A stretch of DNA of 64,000 nucleotides from CAYGYG01 sp964354155 (GTDB taxonomy: Bacteria > Hydrothermota > Tepidihabitantia > SM23-42 > CAYGYG01), in contig CAYGYG010000006.1 of NCBI GenBank assembly GCA_964354155.1, positions 1-64,000 of the forward strand, in the 5' to 3' direction. Made by a program: the position numbers and the translations under genes. This document shows positions 51,565 through 59,430 of the stretch, one piece after another (positions within the stretch are counted from its first letter, which is position 1; each line of letters begins with the position of its first letter). A model generated the notes under the pieces. The model saw only the letters and a program-made list of their open reading frames with translations, was not told where the DNA came from and did no database searches.

Positions 51565-53182
51565 ATTTCCTGACCAGTTCGGTCAACTTGACCGACATCT
51601 GAGACAGCGCCTGGGCGGTTGAGGACAGCTCCTCCATCGACGCCGTCTGCTCCTGGGTGGCGGAGGCAACCTGCTCGGTCGAAGACGCCGTATCGGTGGC
51701 AACTTTCGCAACATCCTCGATCGCCTGCAGCAACGAACGCACCGATTCGACTTGTCGGGTCGCGACCGATGAGATCTGCTTGACCATTTCGTTGGCCAGG
51801 CTCACCGCCTTGGTGATCTGGACGAAATGCTCTTCACTCTTCTGGTTGATGTCGCGTCCCCGGGCGACGCGGTCCCGTTCGATATTGAGCGAGTCGGACA
51901 GCTCGTCGATCGACCGCTCGGTCTCGGCGATGACGTTGCCCACCGTCTCGGACGATTTCTGAATTTCATTGGCAAGGTTACGAATTTCATCGGCAACGAC
52001 CGCAAAACCGCGTCCGGCCTCACCCAGCCGGGCCGCTTCAATCGCGGAATTCAGGGCCAACAGGTCGGTCTGGTCGGAAAACGAGCGAATGATATCAAGG
52101 ACCTTCCTTATTTCATTGGCATTCTTCTTGAGCAGGGCCATTCGTTCCTGGGACACCAGGTTGTGCTCGTAGATATCCTGCGAGATTTCGACCGCGGCCT
52201 TGGATAAGGCCATGCCTTCTTCGGCACTCTTGGTGGCCTTGGTTGACGACACCACCGTCATCTTGACCTGGGAAGTGACCGAGACCGTGAATTTAGAGTA
52301 ATCATCGAGCGCCTTGGCGATGTTGGAGATGCTTGCCGACTGTTCCTGCGAGCCTTTAGCGATATGTTGGACGGTCGACGAGACCTCTTCCAGCGAGGCG
52401 TTCATTTCTTCGGTTGCCGAGGAGAGGGATTCGGCGCGCTCGCTTATTTCAAAACTGATGCCGCCCAGGCTCTTGATTATGCTTTCGATTGAATCAAGCA
52501 GGTTGTTGATCGAGGCGGCCAAGCGGCCGATTTCGTTGCCGGAACGCACGAACAGACGTTGACTGATGTCCCCGCCTTCGGTGGCGAGCTGGTCAACGCG
52601 GGTCCGAATCCGCTTGATGCTGTTGAGTATCGGGATGAAGAAGAAGAGGCTGAGCACATAGGAGAGAATGAAGCTCAGAACTACGACCACCGCGATTTGC
52701 ACAAAGCCGGCCTGCCCATAGATAAGAACCAGCAAGAGTCCAAAGAAGAGGAAGAAGACAAAGAGGGCCAGGGCGAACTGCCAGCGCAGACTGAGGCCGA
52801 GTTCTTCCAACTCCAAAGTCTCCGACAATTGAAGGGCAATATGATACTGGATGGATGAGGTGAAGATTCCGACGAAGACACCTATCAAGAAGGCGTAGAG
52901 CAGAGTCAAGGGGGGATAGAAGAAGAGAAGGTACAGGCCTCCGGTCAGGCCGGAAGTCGCCCAGCACTGTAATGAAAGCATGGAAATGGCCATGGGGCTG
53001 GGCACCAGCTTCGACCTTAGGCGTAGAAAAGTGGAGACGAGGCTGACGAACAGGGCCAACAGGGTGACAACCAGACGCTGACCCAGGGTTATCGAGGTCG
53101 TGTAAGATAGAAAGGTGAAGAGGGCCGGCAAACCGATCAGCAGGTTTGACACGGTCGTGAAAACAAGGTATCGCTTCTTCAC
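51554..53182 (-). CDS. Methyl-accepting chemotaxis protein with multi-span membrane domain
   Basis: A 542-residue receptor. The first 200 residues contain about six membrane segments and no extracytoplasmic ligand domain, then a HAMP-like linker, then a signalling domain with the conserved hairpin tip ALNSAIEAARLGEAGRGFAV followed by VADEIRNLA. It may sense the membrane or energy state. The GTG start follows GGAGG and comes directly after the upstream cheW stop. Confidence 0.9.
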   Translation of the reverse strand: MKKRYLVFTTVSNLLIGLPALFTFLSYTTSITLGQRLVVTLLALFVSLVSTFLRLRSKLVPSPMAISMLSLQCWATSGLTGGLYLLFFYPPLTLLYAFLIGVFVGIFTSSIQYHIALQLSETLELEELGLSLRWQFALALFVFFLFFGLLLVLIYGQAGFVQIAVVVVLSFILSYVLSLFFFIPILNSIKRIRTRVDQLATEGGDISQRLFVRSGNEIGRLAASINNLLDSIESIIKSLGGISFEISERAESLSSATEEMNASLEEVSSTVQHIAKGSQEQSASISNIAKALDDYSKFTVSVTSQVKMTVVSSTKATKSAEEGMALSKAAVEISQDIYEHNLVSQERMALLKKNANEIRKVLDIIRSFSDQTDLLALNSAIEAARLGEAGRGFAVVADEIRNLANEIQKSSETVGNVIAETERSIDELSDSLNIERDRVARGRDINQKSEEHFVQITKAVSLANEMVKQISSVATRQVESVRSLLQAIEDVAKVATDTASSTEQVASATQEQTASMEELSSTAQALSQMSVKLTELVRKFGK

Positions 53183-53674
53183 TTATCCTCCAGGCTCCGC
53201 CCGGGCCGGCTGGCCGGACAACGTTTCGACCGCCCTCATGGGACGAATCAAGCTGGCCAGTCTTGAGCCGAGGCGGGCGACCGCCGTTACGTAACCGCGC
53301 TCCAATTCGGAGAAGACGGCCGGCGGCGGTGATAACGCCTCAGGTTTGACGCGCACGATTTCGGTAGGGGAGTCGATAAGAAGACCGGCCCGGCTTCCGT
53401 CTTCTTGAACAACCAGGAGGTGGCGCTTGTCGGGCGGACTGGGAAGTCCAAAAAGCGACGCCAGATCGACCACCGGTATGTTGACGCCATCGCCGAGAGG
53501 AAACGATATGGTTCCGACGAAGTGCCCACCGACGTGGGGCAGCGGGTCGATTCTGAAATCGAGCAAGATCTCCACCAGGTGGTCAAGATGAATGGCGTAC
53601 GTCTCGCTTTCGATACTGAAGACCGCCAGGGGTATTTCCACGACTGTATCTCGGAGAGATCGAGCCTGCTCCAT
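53183..53674 (-). CDS. CheW-like coupling protein (upstream copy)
   Basis: A 163-residue single CheW-like domain (VFSIESETYAIHLDHLVEIL, then NIPVVDLASLFGLP). First gene of cheW-mcp-cheW-tilS-hpt-ftsH-folE. The ATG at 53674 is five bases after the -10 box, without a ribosome site; an upstream in-frame codon at 53680 lies inside the -10. Confidence 0.85.
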   Translation of the reverse strand: MEQARSLRDTVVEIPLAVFSIESETYAIHLDHLVEILLDFRIDPLPHVGGHFVGTISFPLGDGVNIPVVDLASLFGLPSPPDKRHLLVVQEDGSRAGLLIDSPTEIVRVKPEALSPPPAVFSELERGYVTAVARLGSRLASLIRPMRAVETLSGQPARAEPGG

Positions 53675-53679
53675 CCCCA

Positions 53680-53708
53680 AGTATTGGCTAAAAAAGGGTT
53701 TTTGTCAA
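53680..53708 (-). promoter_or_regulatory. Promoter of the cheW-mcp-cheW-tilS-hpt-ftsH-folE run (leaderless type)
   Basis: Minus strand: TTGACA (53708-53703), 17-bp spacer, AATACT (53685-53680), then 5 nt to the ATG. The -10 is weaker than the others. Confidence 0.6.
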
Positions 53709-53732
53709 CGGAATTTCGAGGGGAAAAGATGA

Positions 53733-53825
53733 CAAGCAAGTGGATCAGAGGATCAGCGAATCAGTGGGCAGGATATCAGAGCAGCAGAAGATCAGACAAG
53801 AGAATCAGCGCCATCGTTGATCAGT
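53733..53825. repeat. GATCAG/AATCAG word array
   Basis: About eight copies of (G/A)ATCAG or close variants in 90 bp (GATCAGAGGATCAGCGAATC, AGATCAGACAAGAGAATCAG). Related words occur at 14453-14478. No gene. Confidence 0.55.
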
Positions 53826-53873
53826 AACGAGTAACCCAACAACTAATGACCGACGAGCGCGGAACGAAAGTAC

Positions 53874-53901
53874 TTGATGGGCTACGTTTTCTGACTATGA
53901 T
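53874..53901 (+). promoter_or_regulatory. Promoter of alpha/beta hydrolase gene
   Basis: TTGATG (53874-53879), 16-bp spacer, TATGAT (53896-53901); leader of about 62 nt. Confidence 0.65.
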
Positions 53902-53969
53902 TGGCTCATGACCGCATGGAGTATTCATCAGTCTGATAACGGAATCTACCGGAGAAGGGATAGGGTCAT

Positions 53970-54914
53970 ATGAACCGAGCTAAGTCAGTATTCTTATGGC
54001 TGGGCATCTTGCTTGTATCTTGCCATCTCCTGCAGGCGCTCAAACCGCAAAAGGAATACCTGGCGGTCCCTTCGGATTACGGTATTATCTGCCGAGAGTG
54101 CAGTTTCTATTCTGGAGAGAGTCTGCAATTGAGAGGTTGGTTTCTGCCCGCACAGGATACCGCCGGAATTGCCAATGAAATCATCGGACGCATCATCCCG
54201 GTGCCGCCGGATATGAAATGTCAATCAAGGTTGTACGCGGCACAGGATACGGTCCGCCGACCAACCGTCATCATCTGTGATGGCGACGCGGGCAATATGA
54301 CACAATTGATCTTCTACGCCTACCATCTCTTTACGAAGGGCTACAATGTTTTTCTCTTTGACTGGCGCGGCTTCGGTAAGAGTACGGCTTGGCCGACGGA
54401 ACAAGACCGGCTGTGTTACCCGAAGTACATCGATGATTACGATGCCGCGGTTAACTATGTAAGACAGCAGCCGGAAGTCGACACCTCCCGTATCGGCGTC
54501 ATGGGTTTTTCCACCGGCGCTTATCTGTCTTTCGCGATCGCGGCCAAGCGAAAGGATATTGCAGCCTACGCTGGCCGGGCGCTGCTGACATCGTTCGACG
54601 ACCTTCTGGTCGTACTGAAAGCTATTGAACCCGAGCGGCAGTGGCTGCCGCCGATCGGTTACCCCAGGCAGCTGCTGCCGATCAACGCGGCAAAAAGGAT
54701 CAGGATACCGGTATTCCTGATCGTGGGTGAAAAAGATAATCGTACGCCGGCTTGGATGTCGGAGAAGGTCTTTGCCCGTTTGAAAGGCGCAAAAGAATTG
54801 TGGATCGTACCCGGAGCAGAACATGGTGGCATGAAGGCACCGGAAGCCGTCGCCTATCCTGAGTTTTTTGACCGGGTGGTCGCCTTCTTCGACCGGCACT
54901 TAAAGGGCAATTGA
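53970..54914 (+). CDS. Exported alpha/beta hydrolase
   Basis: A 314-residue protein with an N-terminal hydrophobic signal or anchor (FLWLGILLVSCHLLQAL) and an alpha/beta-hydrolase fold: DWRGFGKS, nucleophile elbow GFSTG, an acid in GEKDNRTP and a His in GAEHGGM. Resembles BAAT/dienelactone-type or DUF-annotated serine hydrolases; substrate unknown. Single-gene transcript. Confidence 0.85.
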   Translation: MNRAKSVFLWLGILLVSCHLLQALKPQKEYLAVPSDYGIICRECSFYSGESLQLRGWFLPAQDTAGIANEIIGRIIPVPPDMKCQSRLYAAQDTVRRPTVIICDGDAGNMTQLIFYAYHLFTKGYNVFLFDWRGFGKSTAWPTEQDRLCYPKYIDDYDAAVNYVRQQPEVDTSRIGVMGFSTGAYLSFAIAAKRKDIAAYAGRALLTSFDDLLVVLKAIEPERQWLPPIGYPRQLLPINAAKRIRIPVFLIVGEKDNRTPAWMSEKVFARLKGAKELWIVPGAEHGGMKAPEAVAYPEFFDRVVAFFDRHLKGN

Positions 54915-54920
54915 GCAATC

Positions 54921-54993
54921 TTCTCTCTCTACTTACTACTCGCTACTCACCCATGTGTATCAGTTTGAATCCGCTGCAATCCGTCTGCATCGG
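54921..54993. repeat. Word-like repeat resembling 1406-1475
   Basis: TCTCTCTACTTACTACTCGC followed by AATCCG..GCAATCCGTCTGCATC. Similar order and words occur at 1406-1475. Confidence 0.5.
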
Positions 54994-55052
54994 TTGTATC
55001 TCCGTAATCGGCCTCTCTAATCACCGTAATCAACGCGGTCAGGCGACCGCGG

Positions 55053-55316
55053 CTATTTCAGATACGGCAGGAATTCCTCGCTGACCGGCGGGTCTTTCAC
55101 CCAGCGTTTGATCTCCTTGTCTTGGTCCAGAATGACCACCGTCGGTATTTCGGCGACCTCATAGAAAGCGCCCTCGGCCATACCGTCCAGTTGGTCCACG
55201 TCGATGTACTGGATTTCCGGTTCGAACTTGGTCTTTTCTTTAAAATACTGAAACTTGTGCAGCACATCCTTGCAGACCGGGCACGTTTTCCGGCCAAAGA
55301 TCAGAACTTTTCTCAC
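55053..55316 (-). CDS. Thioredoxin-fold small redox protein
   Basis: An 87-residue glutaredoxin/thioredoxin-like protein with redox motif CPVC near residues 13-16 and the cis-Pro region EIPTVVILD. Too short for a full thioredoxin, close to glutaredoxin size. GTG start with GGAGAAG upstream. Last gene after ffh, from which it is separated by a hairpin-forming repeat. Confidence 0.85.
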   Translation of the reverse strand: MRKVLIFGRKTCPVCKDVLHKFQYFKEKTKFEPEIQYIDVDQLDGMAEGAFYEVAEIPTVVILDQDKEIKRWVKDPPVSEEFLPYLK

Positions 55317-55335
55317 GCTTCTCCTTTCACCCCCT

Positions 55336-55365
55336 CCTCAATCCTCCCCCTCAAGGGGGAGGCAA
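55336..55365. repeat. Hairpin between ffh and thioredoxin-like gene
   Basis: CCTCCCCCT and AGGGGGAGG form a 9-bp stem around CA. No T tract follows on the minus strand, so termination is uncertain; the sequence resembles a common repeat word. Confidence 0.5.
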
Positions 55366-55374
55366 GGTGGTGGG

Positions 55375-56685
55375 TCATTTTTTGGGTTCCTGAATCTTGA
55401 ACTTGCCCGGTGACGGCATTTTGCCCCTGGACATCTGTTTCAACATTTCACACGCCATAGAGAACTGCCTGAGAAGCTGGTTGACATCCTGGACCGTTGT
55501 GCCGCTGCCCTCGGCGATGCGCCGTTTCCGGGAACCGTCGATAAGCTCGGGTTGATTCCGTTCTTGCTTGGTCATCGAATCGATGATCGCCTCAACCCGG
55601 ACCATTTCCTTCTCGTCAATGTCTTCGGCTTTGACTCCGGGTATCATGGCCGCAAGATTCGCCAGAGGCCCGAGTTTCTTCATCTGCTGCATCTGAAGGC
55701 GGAAATCTTCCAGACTGATTTCGCCTTTTCTTATTTTCTTGACGCTCGCCGCGGAGGGCGGTGCGCCGAGGCCGGTGATCTTCTCGGCCAGCGTCTTGAC
55801 GTCGCCCATGCCTAGAATCCGGCCGGCAATCCGGTCCGGGTGAAACTCCTCCAGTCCATCGATCTTTTCGCCCAGACCGACGAAGTATATGGGCACCGAA
55901 GTGACCGCGACCACGGAAAGGGCGGCGCCCCCCTTGGCGTCGCCGTCGAGCTTGGTGATGATCACGCCGGAAAGCCCCACGCGGTCGTTGAACTCGCGCG
56001 CCTGATTGACCGCATCCTGGCCGGTCATGCCGTCAATGACAATGAATTTCCAATCCGGATTAAGGCTTCGGTGGAGGACAACAAGCTCGTTCACCAGGTC
56101 ATCGTCGATATGGAGGCGGCCCGCGGTGTCGATTATCAGCAGGCCGTTCCGGTCCTCTTGGGCTTGTTTTTTCGCCTGCTGACAGATCTTGACCGGGTCG
56201 GGTTCGGCCGTGCTGAACACCGGCAGGTTGGCTCTTGCCGCCAGGCTCGCAAGTTGCTCGCGGGCCGCGGGCCGCTTTGTATCCGCGGCGACGAGTAGTG
56301 GTTTGTGGTTTTTGAAGCGGCTGGCCAGCTTGACGGCGGTTGTCGTTTTGCCGGTGCCCTGCAGTCCCACGAGGCTGATGACCTTGAGGTCGCCGGGCGG
56401 AATGACCAAGACGCTGGGTTTGCCCCCAAGCAAGCTGGTCAGTTCTTCGTGAACGACCTTGAGAAGGAGATCGCCGGGATTGAGCGAACGGCCGAGCTCG
56501 AGGGCCTGGGCACGGGTTTCAACCCGGGTGATGAAATCTTTGACAACCAAGTAATTGACGTCGGCCTCAAGCAACGTGAGACGGAGGTCCTGCGCGAAGG
56601 TGCTGAGTTCCTGCCGGGTGATCCGTCCGTAACCGAGGATACGCCGCTTTACTTTTTCGAAACGGTCAATCAGGCCTTCGAACAT
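55375..56685 (-). CDS. ffh: Signal recognition particle protein Ffh
   Basis: SRP GTPase that brings nascent membrane proteins to the Sec machinery. The 436-residue protein has an N domain, G domain (GLQGTGKTTTAVKLA, DTAGRLHIDD, TKLDGDAKGG) and a Met-rich M domain near the C-terminus (CEMLKQMSRGKM). Overlaps rpe by 16 bp. The SRP RNA was not found in the window. Confidence 0.96.
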   Translation of the reverse strand: MFEGLIDRFEKVKRRILGYGRITRQELSTFAQDLRLTLLEADVNYLVVKDFITRVETRAQALELGRSLNPGDLLLKVVHEELTSLLGGKPSVLVIPPGDLKVISLVGLQGTGKTTTAVKLASRFKNHKPLLVAADTKRPAAREQLASLAARANLPVFSTAEPDPVKICQQAKKQAQEDRNGLLIIDTAGRLHIDDDLVNELVVLHRSLNPDWKFIVIDGMTGQDAVNQAREFNDRVGLSGVIITKLDGDAKGGAALSVVAVTSVPIYFVGLGEKIDGLEEFHPDRIAGRILGMGDVKTLAEKITGLGAPPSAASVKKIRKGEISLEDFRLQMQQMKKLGPLANLAAMIPGVKAEDIDEKEMVRVEAIIDSMTKQERNQPELIDGSRKRRIAEGSGTTVQDVNQLLRQFSMACEMLKQMSRGKMPSPGKFKIQEPKK

Positions 56686-57320
56686 CGTAGGGCGGCGATT
56701 GCCTCGGCGTAGCTTTCCTTCTTGAATATCGAGGTACCGGCGGCGACAATGTTGCAGCCGGCTTCGGCGATCTCTTTGACATTCCCCTGGGTGACACCGC
56801 CGTCAACTTCGACCTCACACTTGAATTTGTGCTTGATGATCCATTCGCTGGCTTCTTTTATTTTGGACAGCACTTCAGGAATGAACTCCTGACCCCCGAA
56901 TCCCGGGAAAACGCTCATCAGCAGCAAGACATCGATTTCAAAGAGATAATGGGTGACCCGGTAGAAACCGGTGTCGGGGTTGAGGGCGATGCCGACTTTG
57001 CGATCCTGGCTCTTGATCCGCTTGATCAGGAAGTTGGCGTCTTCGGCGGACTCGATGTGAAAGGTGATGATGTCGGCGCCCGCGGTAATGAAGTCGTTGA
57101 CGAATTTCTCGGGATGGAGAATCATAAGGTGGGCAATGACCGGCAGCTTGGTCAATTTCTTGATGGACTCGACGATCATGGGGCCGAAGGTTATGTTGGG
57201 TACAAAGTTGCCGTCCATGACGTCAAGATGCAGCAGATCGGCGCCGGCGGCTTCGACCTTCCGGATTTCCTCTTCGAGTCGCGAGAAGTCGGCGGCAAGT
57301 AAGGAAGGAGCTATCTTCAT
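56670..57320 (-). CDS. rpe: Ribulose-phosphate 3-epimerase
   Basis: Interconverts ribulose-5-phosphate and xylulose-5-phosphate. A 216-residue TIM barrel with IAPSLLAADFSRLEEEI, HLDVMDGNFVPNITFGP, SVFPGFGGQEF and EVDGGVT. Length standard. Sits between a PASTA gene and ffh in one minus-strand run. Confidence 0.95.
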   Translation of the reverse strand: MKIAPSLLAADFSRLEEEIRKVEAAGADLLHLDVMDGNFVPNITFGPMIVESIKKLTKLPVIAHLMILHPEKFVNDFITAGADIITFHIESAEDANFLIKRIKSQDRKVGIALNPDTGFYRVTHYLFEIDVLLLMSVFPGFGGQEFIPEVLSKIKEASEWIIKHKFKCEVEVDGGVTQGNVKEIAEAGCNIVAAGTSIFKKESYAEAIAALRCSKA

Positions 57321-57345
57321 GCGATGGTCGCCTCGCGTCGACCGG

Positions 57346-58056
57346 CTATTTCTTCTTCACTACGACGAGATTCACCGAATCGCCGACCTGGACTAAAATT
57401 CCGGCGTTGGGTGATTGCAGCATTATCATTCCGGGTTCACCGCTGCCTTCGATCTCTTTGACTTCACCCAGGGACAGCATTTTCTCTCTGATCAAAGCCG
57501 TGGCTTGATCGATTTTCATACCACTGAAATCGGGCACGGCAATGCCCTGGCCGAGACTGACGGTGACGCTCACCTTTGAGCCCTTGGGTACTTCTTCGCC
57601 CGGCCCGGGATTGGCGGCGGCAATTCTGCCTTCCATTACCGAGTCATTGAAGGCCGAATCAACGGCCACGATCTGGATGTCATACTTATCTAGAATCTGC
57701 CGCGCTTTTTCAAGCTCGAGACCGAGGATGTAGGGGAGGGCGAGCTTCTCGACTCCTTTGCTGACAACCAGCGCGACGGTGCGTCCGGCTTTGACTTTTC
57801 TGCCGGGCAGCGGTTCTTGAATCACAATCTTGCCCTTGGCAATCACCGGGTCGAAGCGATGGGCCTCGATAGAAACTTTGAGCCTTGCTTCCCTGAGGAT
57901 CCTTTCCGCCTCGGCCTCGTCTTTGCCGCAGACATCGGGTACGGTGATTGCCTGTCCGCTTCTGACCAAGAGCGGCATGACCAGGAAGTTAAAGACCAAA
58001 ACCCCGAGGATAAAAAAGAGTGCGATTCCGGCAAGATAGATAAGTGGTTTCTTCAC
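57346..58056 (-). CDS. Membrane-anchored triple-PASTA protein (second copy)
   Basis: A 236-residue protein: one membrane segment (about 5-30), then three PASTA repeats with VPDVCGKDEAEAERIL, LPYILGLELEKARQIL and VPDFSGMKIDQATALI as repeat starts. PASTA domains bind muropeptides in Stk-type kinases and PBPs, but here no kinase or transpeptidase domain is present. Overlaps the preceding PASTA gene by four bases. Confidence 0.87.
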   Translation of the reverse strand: MKKPLIYLAGIALFFILGVLVFNFLVMPLLVRSGQAITVPDVCGKDEAEAERILREARLKVSIEAHRFDPVIAKGKIVIQEPLPGRKVKAGRTVALVVSKGVEKLALPYILGLELEKARQILDKYDIQIVAVDSAFNDSVMEGRIAAANPGPGEEVPKGSKVSVTVSLGQGIAVPDFSGMKIDQATALIREKMLSLGEVKEIEGSGEPGMIMLQSPNAGILVQVGDSVNLVVVKKK

Positions 58057-58784
58057 TCAAGAACGGTTGCTACCGTCAGGTTGACGCTGCTGCCTTTCCT
58101 GGCTTTTGTGCCGGCCCGTGGTGACGAGCCGATCACGATACCGACATCGAATTCAGTACTGACTTCGTAGTTGACTGCCCCCACGACCAGTCCGGCCCCG
58201 GCCAGGGAACGCCGGGCGGTTTCGAGGCGCCGGCCGACCATGGCCGGTACGATGACCTCTTGCGCGCCGCTGCTCACGGACAGGGTGATATACTGCCCCT
58301 TGTCGACCAGAGACCCAAAGGGCGGCGACGACGAGACCACGAGGTCTTTGCTGACCGAATCATTCTCCACCATTCTGACTTCGCCCATACGCAGGCCCAA
58401 TTCGGCGAGCCGCTGGGTTGCCTCCACCAAGGTGATGTTTCGCATAACCGGCACCGAAATGCGTGAAGTGCCCTTACTCAACCAGACGCTGACCACGGTC
58501 TTGCGGGGCACGACGGAACCAGCCAATGGGCTCTGGCGTGCGACTTGACCGGTCGGCACATCGGGACTCTCTTCCTCGCCGCCCAGGACAAACAACAGTC
58601 CGCGGTTGTCCGCGAGCATTCGTGCCTGTTCGGCGGTCGACTTGGTGAGCTCCGGAACGACAACCTCACCTTTGCCGCTCGATAGGTTGGGCACAACAAA
58701 GAAGAAGACAAGACAGACGACGATTGCGGTAAAGAGCGAAACAATAAAGGAAATGACGAATACCCTGGTGCCGTTAAAATACAT
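58053..58784 (-). CDS. Membrane-anchored triple-PASTA protein (first copy)
   Basis: A 243-residue protein: membrane segment (about 8-32), then three PASTA repeats starting VPELTKSTAEQARML, VPVMRNITLVEATQRL and VPAMVGRRLETARRSL. AAGGAGG lies a few bases before the ATG. It starts the run PASTA-PASTA-rpe-ffh-trx; no promoter was found in the 125 bp to tRNA-Ser, so read-through from tatA and the tRNA is possible. Confidence 0.87.
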   Translation of the reverse strand: MYFNGTRVFVISFIVSLFTAIVVCLVFFFVVPNLSSGKGEVVVPELTKSTAEQARMLADNRGLLFVLGGEEESPDVPTGQVARQSPLAGSVVPRKTVVSVWLSKGTSRISVPVMRNITLVEATQRLAELGLRMGEVRMVENDSVSKDLVVSSSPPFGSLVDKGQYITLSVSSGAQEVIVPAMVGRRLETARRSLAGAGLVVGAVNYEVSTEFDVGIVIGSSPRAGTKARKGSSVNLTVATVLE

Positions 58785-58889
58785 TTAGCCTCCTTAATGT
58801 CGGCAAATGGCTAATGGCATGTTGCGCATAGTTTCAAGTATGTACGGCGAAATCCACAGACCGTCTGCCATCCGCTATTAACTATGCGC

Positions 58890-58909
58890 TGCCCCGCTCT
58901 GCCGGGGCA
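58890..58909 (-). terminator. Stem-loop after tRNA-Ser
   Basis: Minus strand TGCCCCG-GCAGAG-CGGGGCA, a 7-bp stem directly after the tRNA. No strong T tract, so it may serve in 3' processing or partial termination. Confidence 0.5.
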
Positions 58910-58998
58910 CGGAGAGGGCGGGATTTGAACCCGCGACCCGCCTTTCGGCGGATACACGATTTCCAGTCGTGCTCCTTGGGCCGCTCGGACACCTCTCC
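58910..58998 (-). tRNA. tRNA-Ser (anticodon GGA)
   Basis: 89-nt cloverleaf: acceptor GGAGAGG/CCTCTCC, anticodon stem CACGA/TCGTG around CTGGAAA (anticodon GGA), a long variable arm (CCGCC-GAAA-GGCGG type) and T-loop GGTTCAAATCC. CCA is not encoded. Confidence 0.95.
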
Positions 58999-59038
58999 AT
59001 AAAGAACCAAGTGGCTCCAGCCAGCAAAGAGCCGACGC

Positions 59039-59227
59039 CTACTTGTCTTTTTCTGAAGAGGTCCCGTCGCCCTTGCTGTCAACCTCGGACTCGACGTCGT
59101 GCACGGCTTTTTTGAACTCACGCACACCCTTGCCGAGTCCCTTGGCGATCTCGGGAATTCTCCTCGCGCCAAAAAACAGCAGGACGATGAGAAGAATAAG
59201 CAGAATTTCCTGCCAACCAATGCCCAT
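59039..59227 (-). CDS. tatA: Twin-arginine translocase subunit TatA
   Basis: A 62-residue protein with one membrane segment (EILLILLIVLLFFGARRIPEI), the FGxxxIPE-type hinge, an amphipathic helix (AKGLGKGVREFKKAV) and a charged tail, as in TatA/TatB. ATG at 59227 follows AGGAGG; the earlier in-frame start at 59248 lies in the -10 box. No tatC is nearby. Confidence 0.92.
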   Translation of the reverse strand: MGIGWQEILLILLIVLLFFGARRIPEIAKGLGKGVREFKKAVHDVESEVDSKGDGTSSEKDK

Positions 59228-59247
59228 CTTCTGAACCTCCTGGCGCA

Positions 59248-59275
59248 ATTATAGCTCATAACCATGTTTTGTCAA
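59248..59275 (-). promoter_or_regulatory. Promoter of tatA
   Basis: Minus strand: TTGACA (59275-59270), 16-bp spacer, TATAAT (59253-59248). Both boxes are consensus. It may also drive tRNA-Ser. Confidence 0.87.
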
Positions 59276-59325
59276 GCGCCATGTCGTCAGCAATTCCTGG
59301 ACTTATCAACCCCAAGTTATTCCGA

Positions 59326-59353
59326 TTGACAGTCTCGCCCGCCCGGATATAAT
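59326..59353 (+). promoter_or_regulatory. Promoter of subtilisin gene
   Basis: TTGACA (59326-59331), 16-bp spacer, TATAAT (59348-59353). Leader about 70 nt with AGGAGG at 59421-59426. Confidence 0.87.
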
Positions 59354-59430
59354 TCCGTAATAGATGGGGCGGGTAAACGAGCGTGGAGAAGAAGGCGGTT
59401 TAGGGTGCAGGCACTTTTAAAGGAGGAAAA

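Noticed and set aside
55336..55365. Intrinsic terminator after ffh
   Set aside because: The stem is good but there is no T tract and the next gene starts immediately; kept only as a hairpin repeat.
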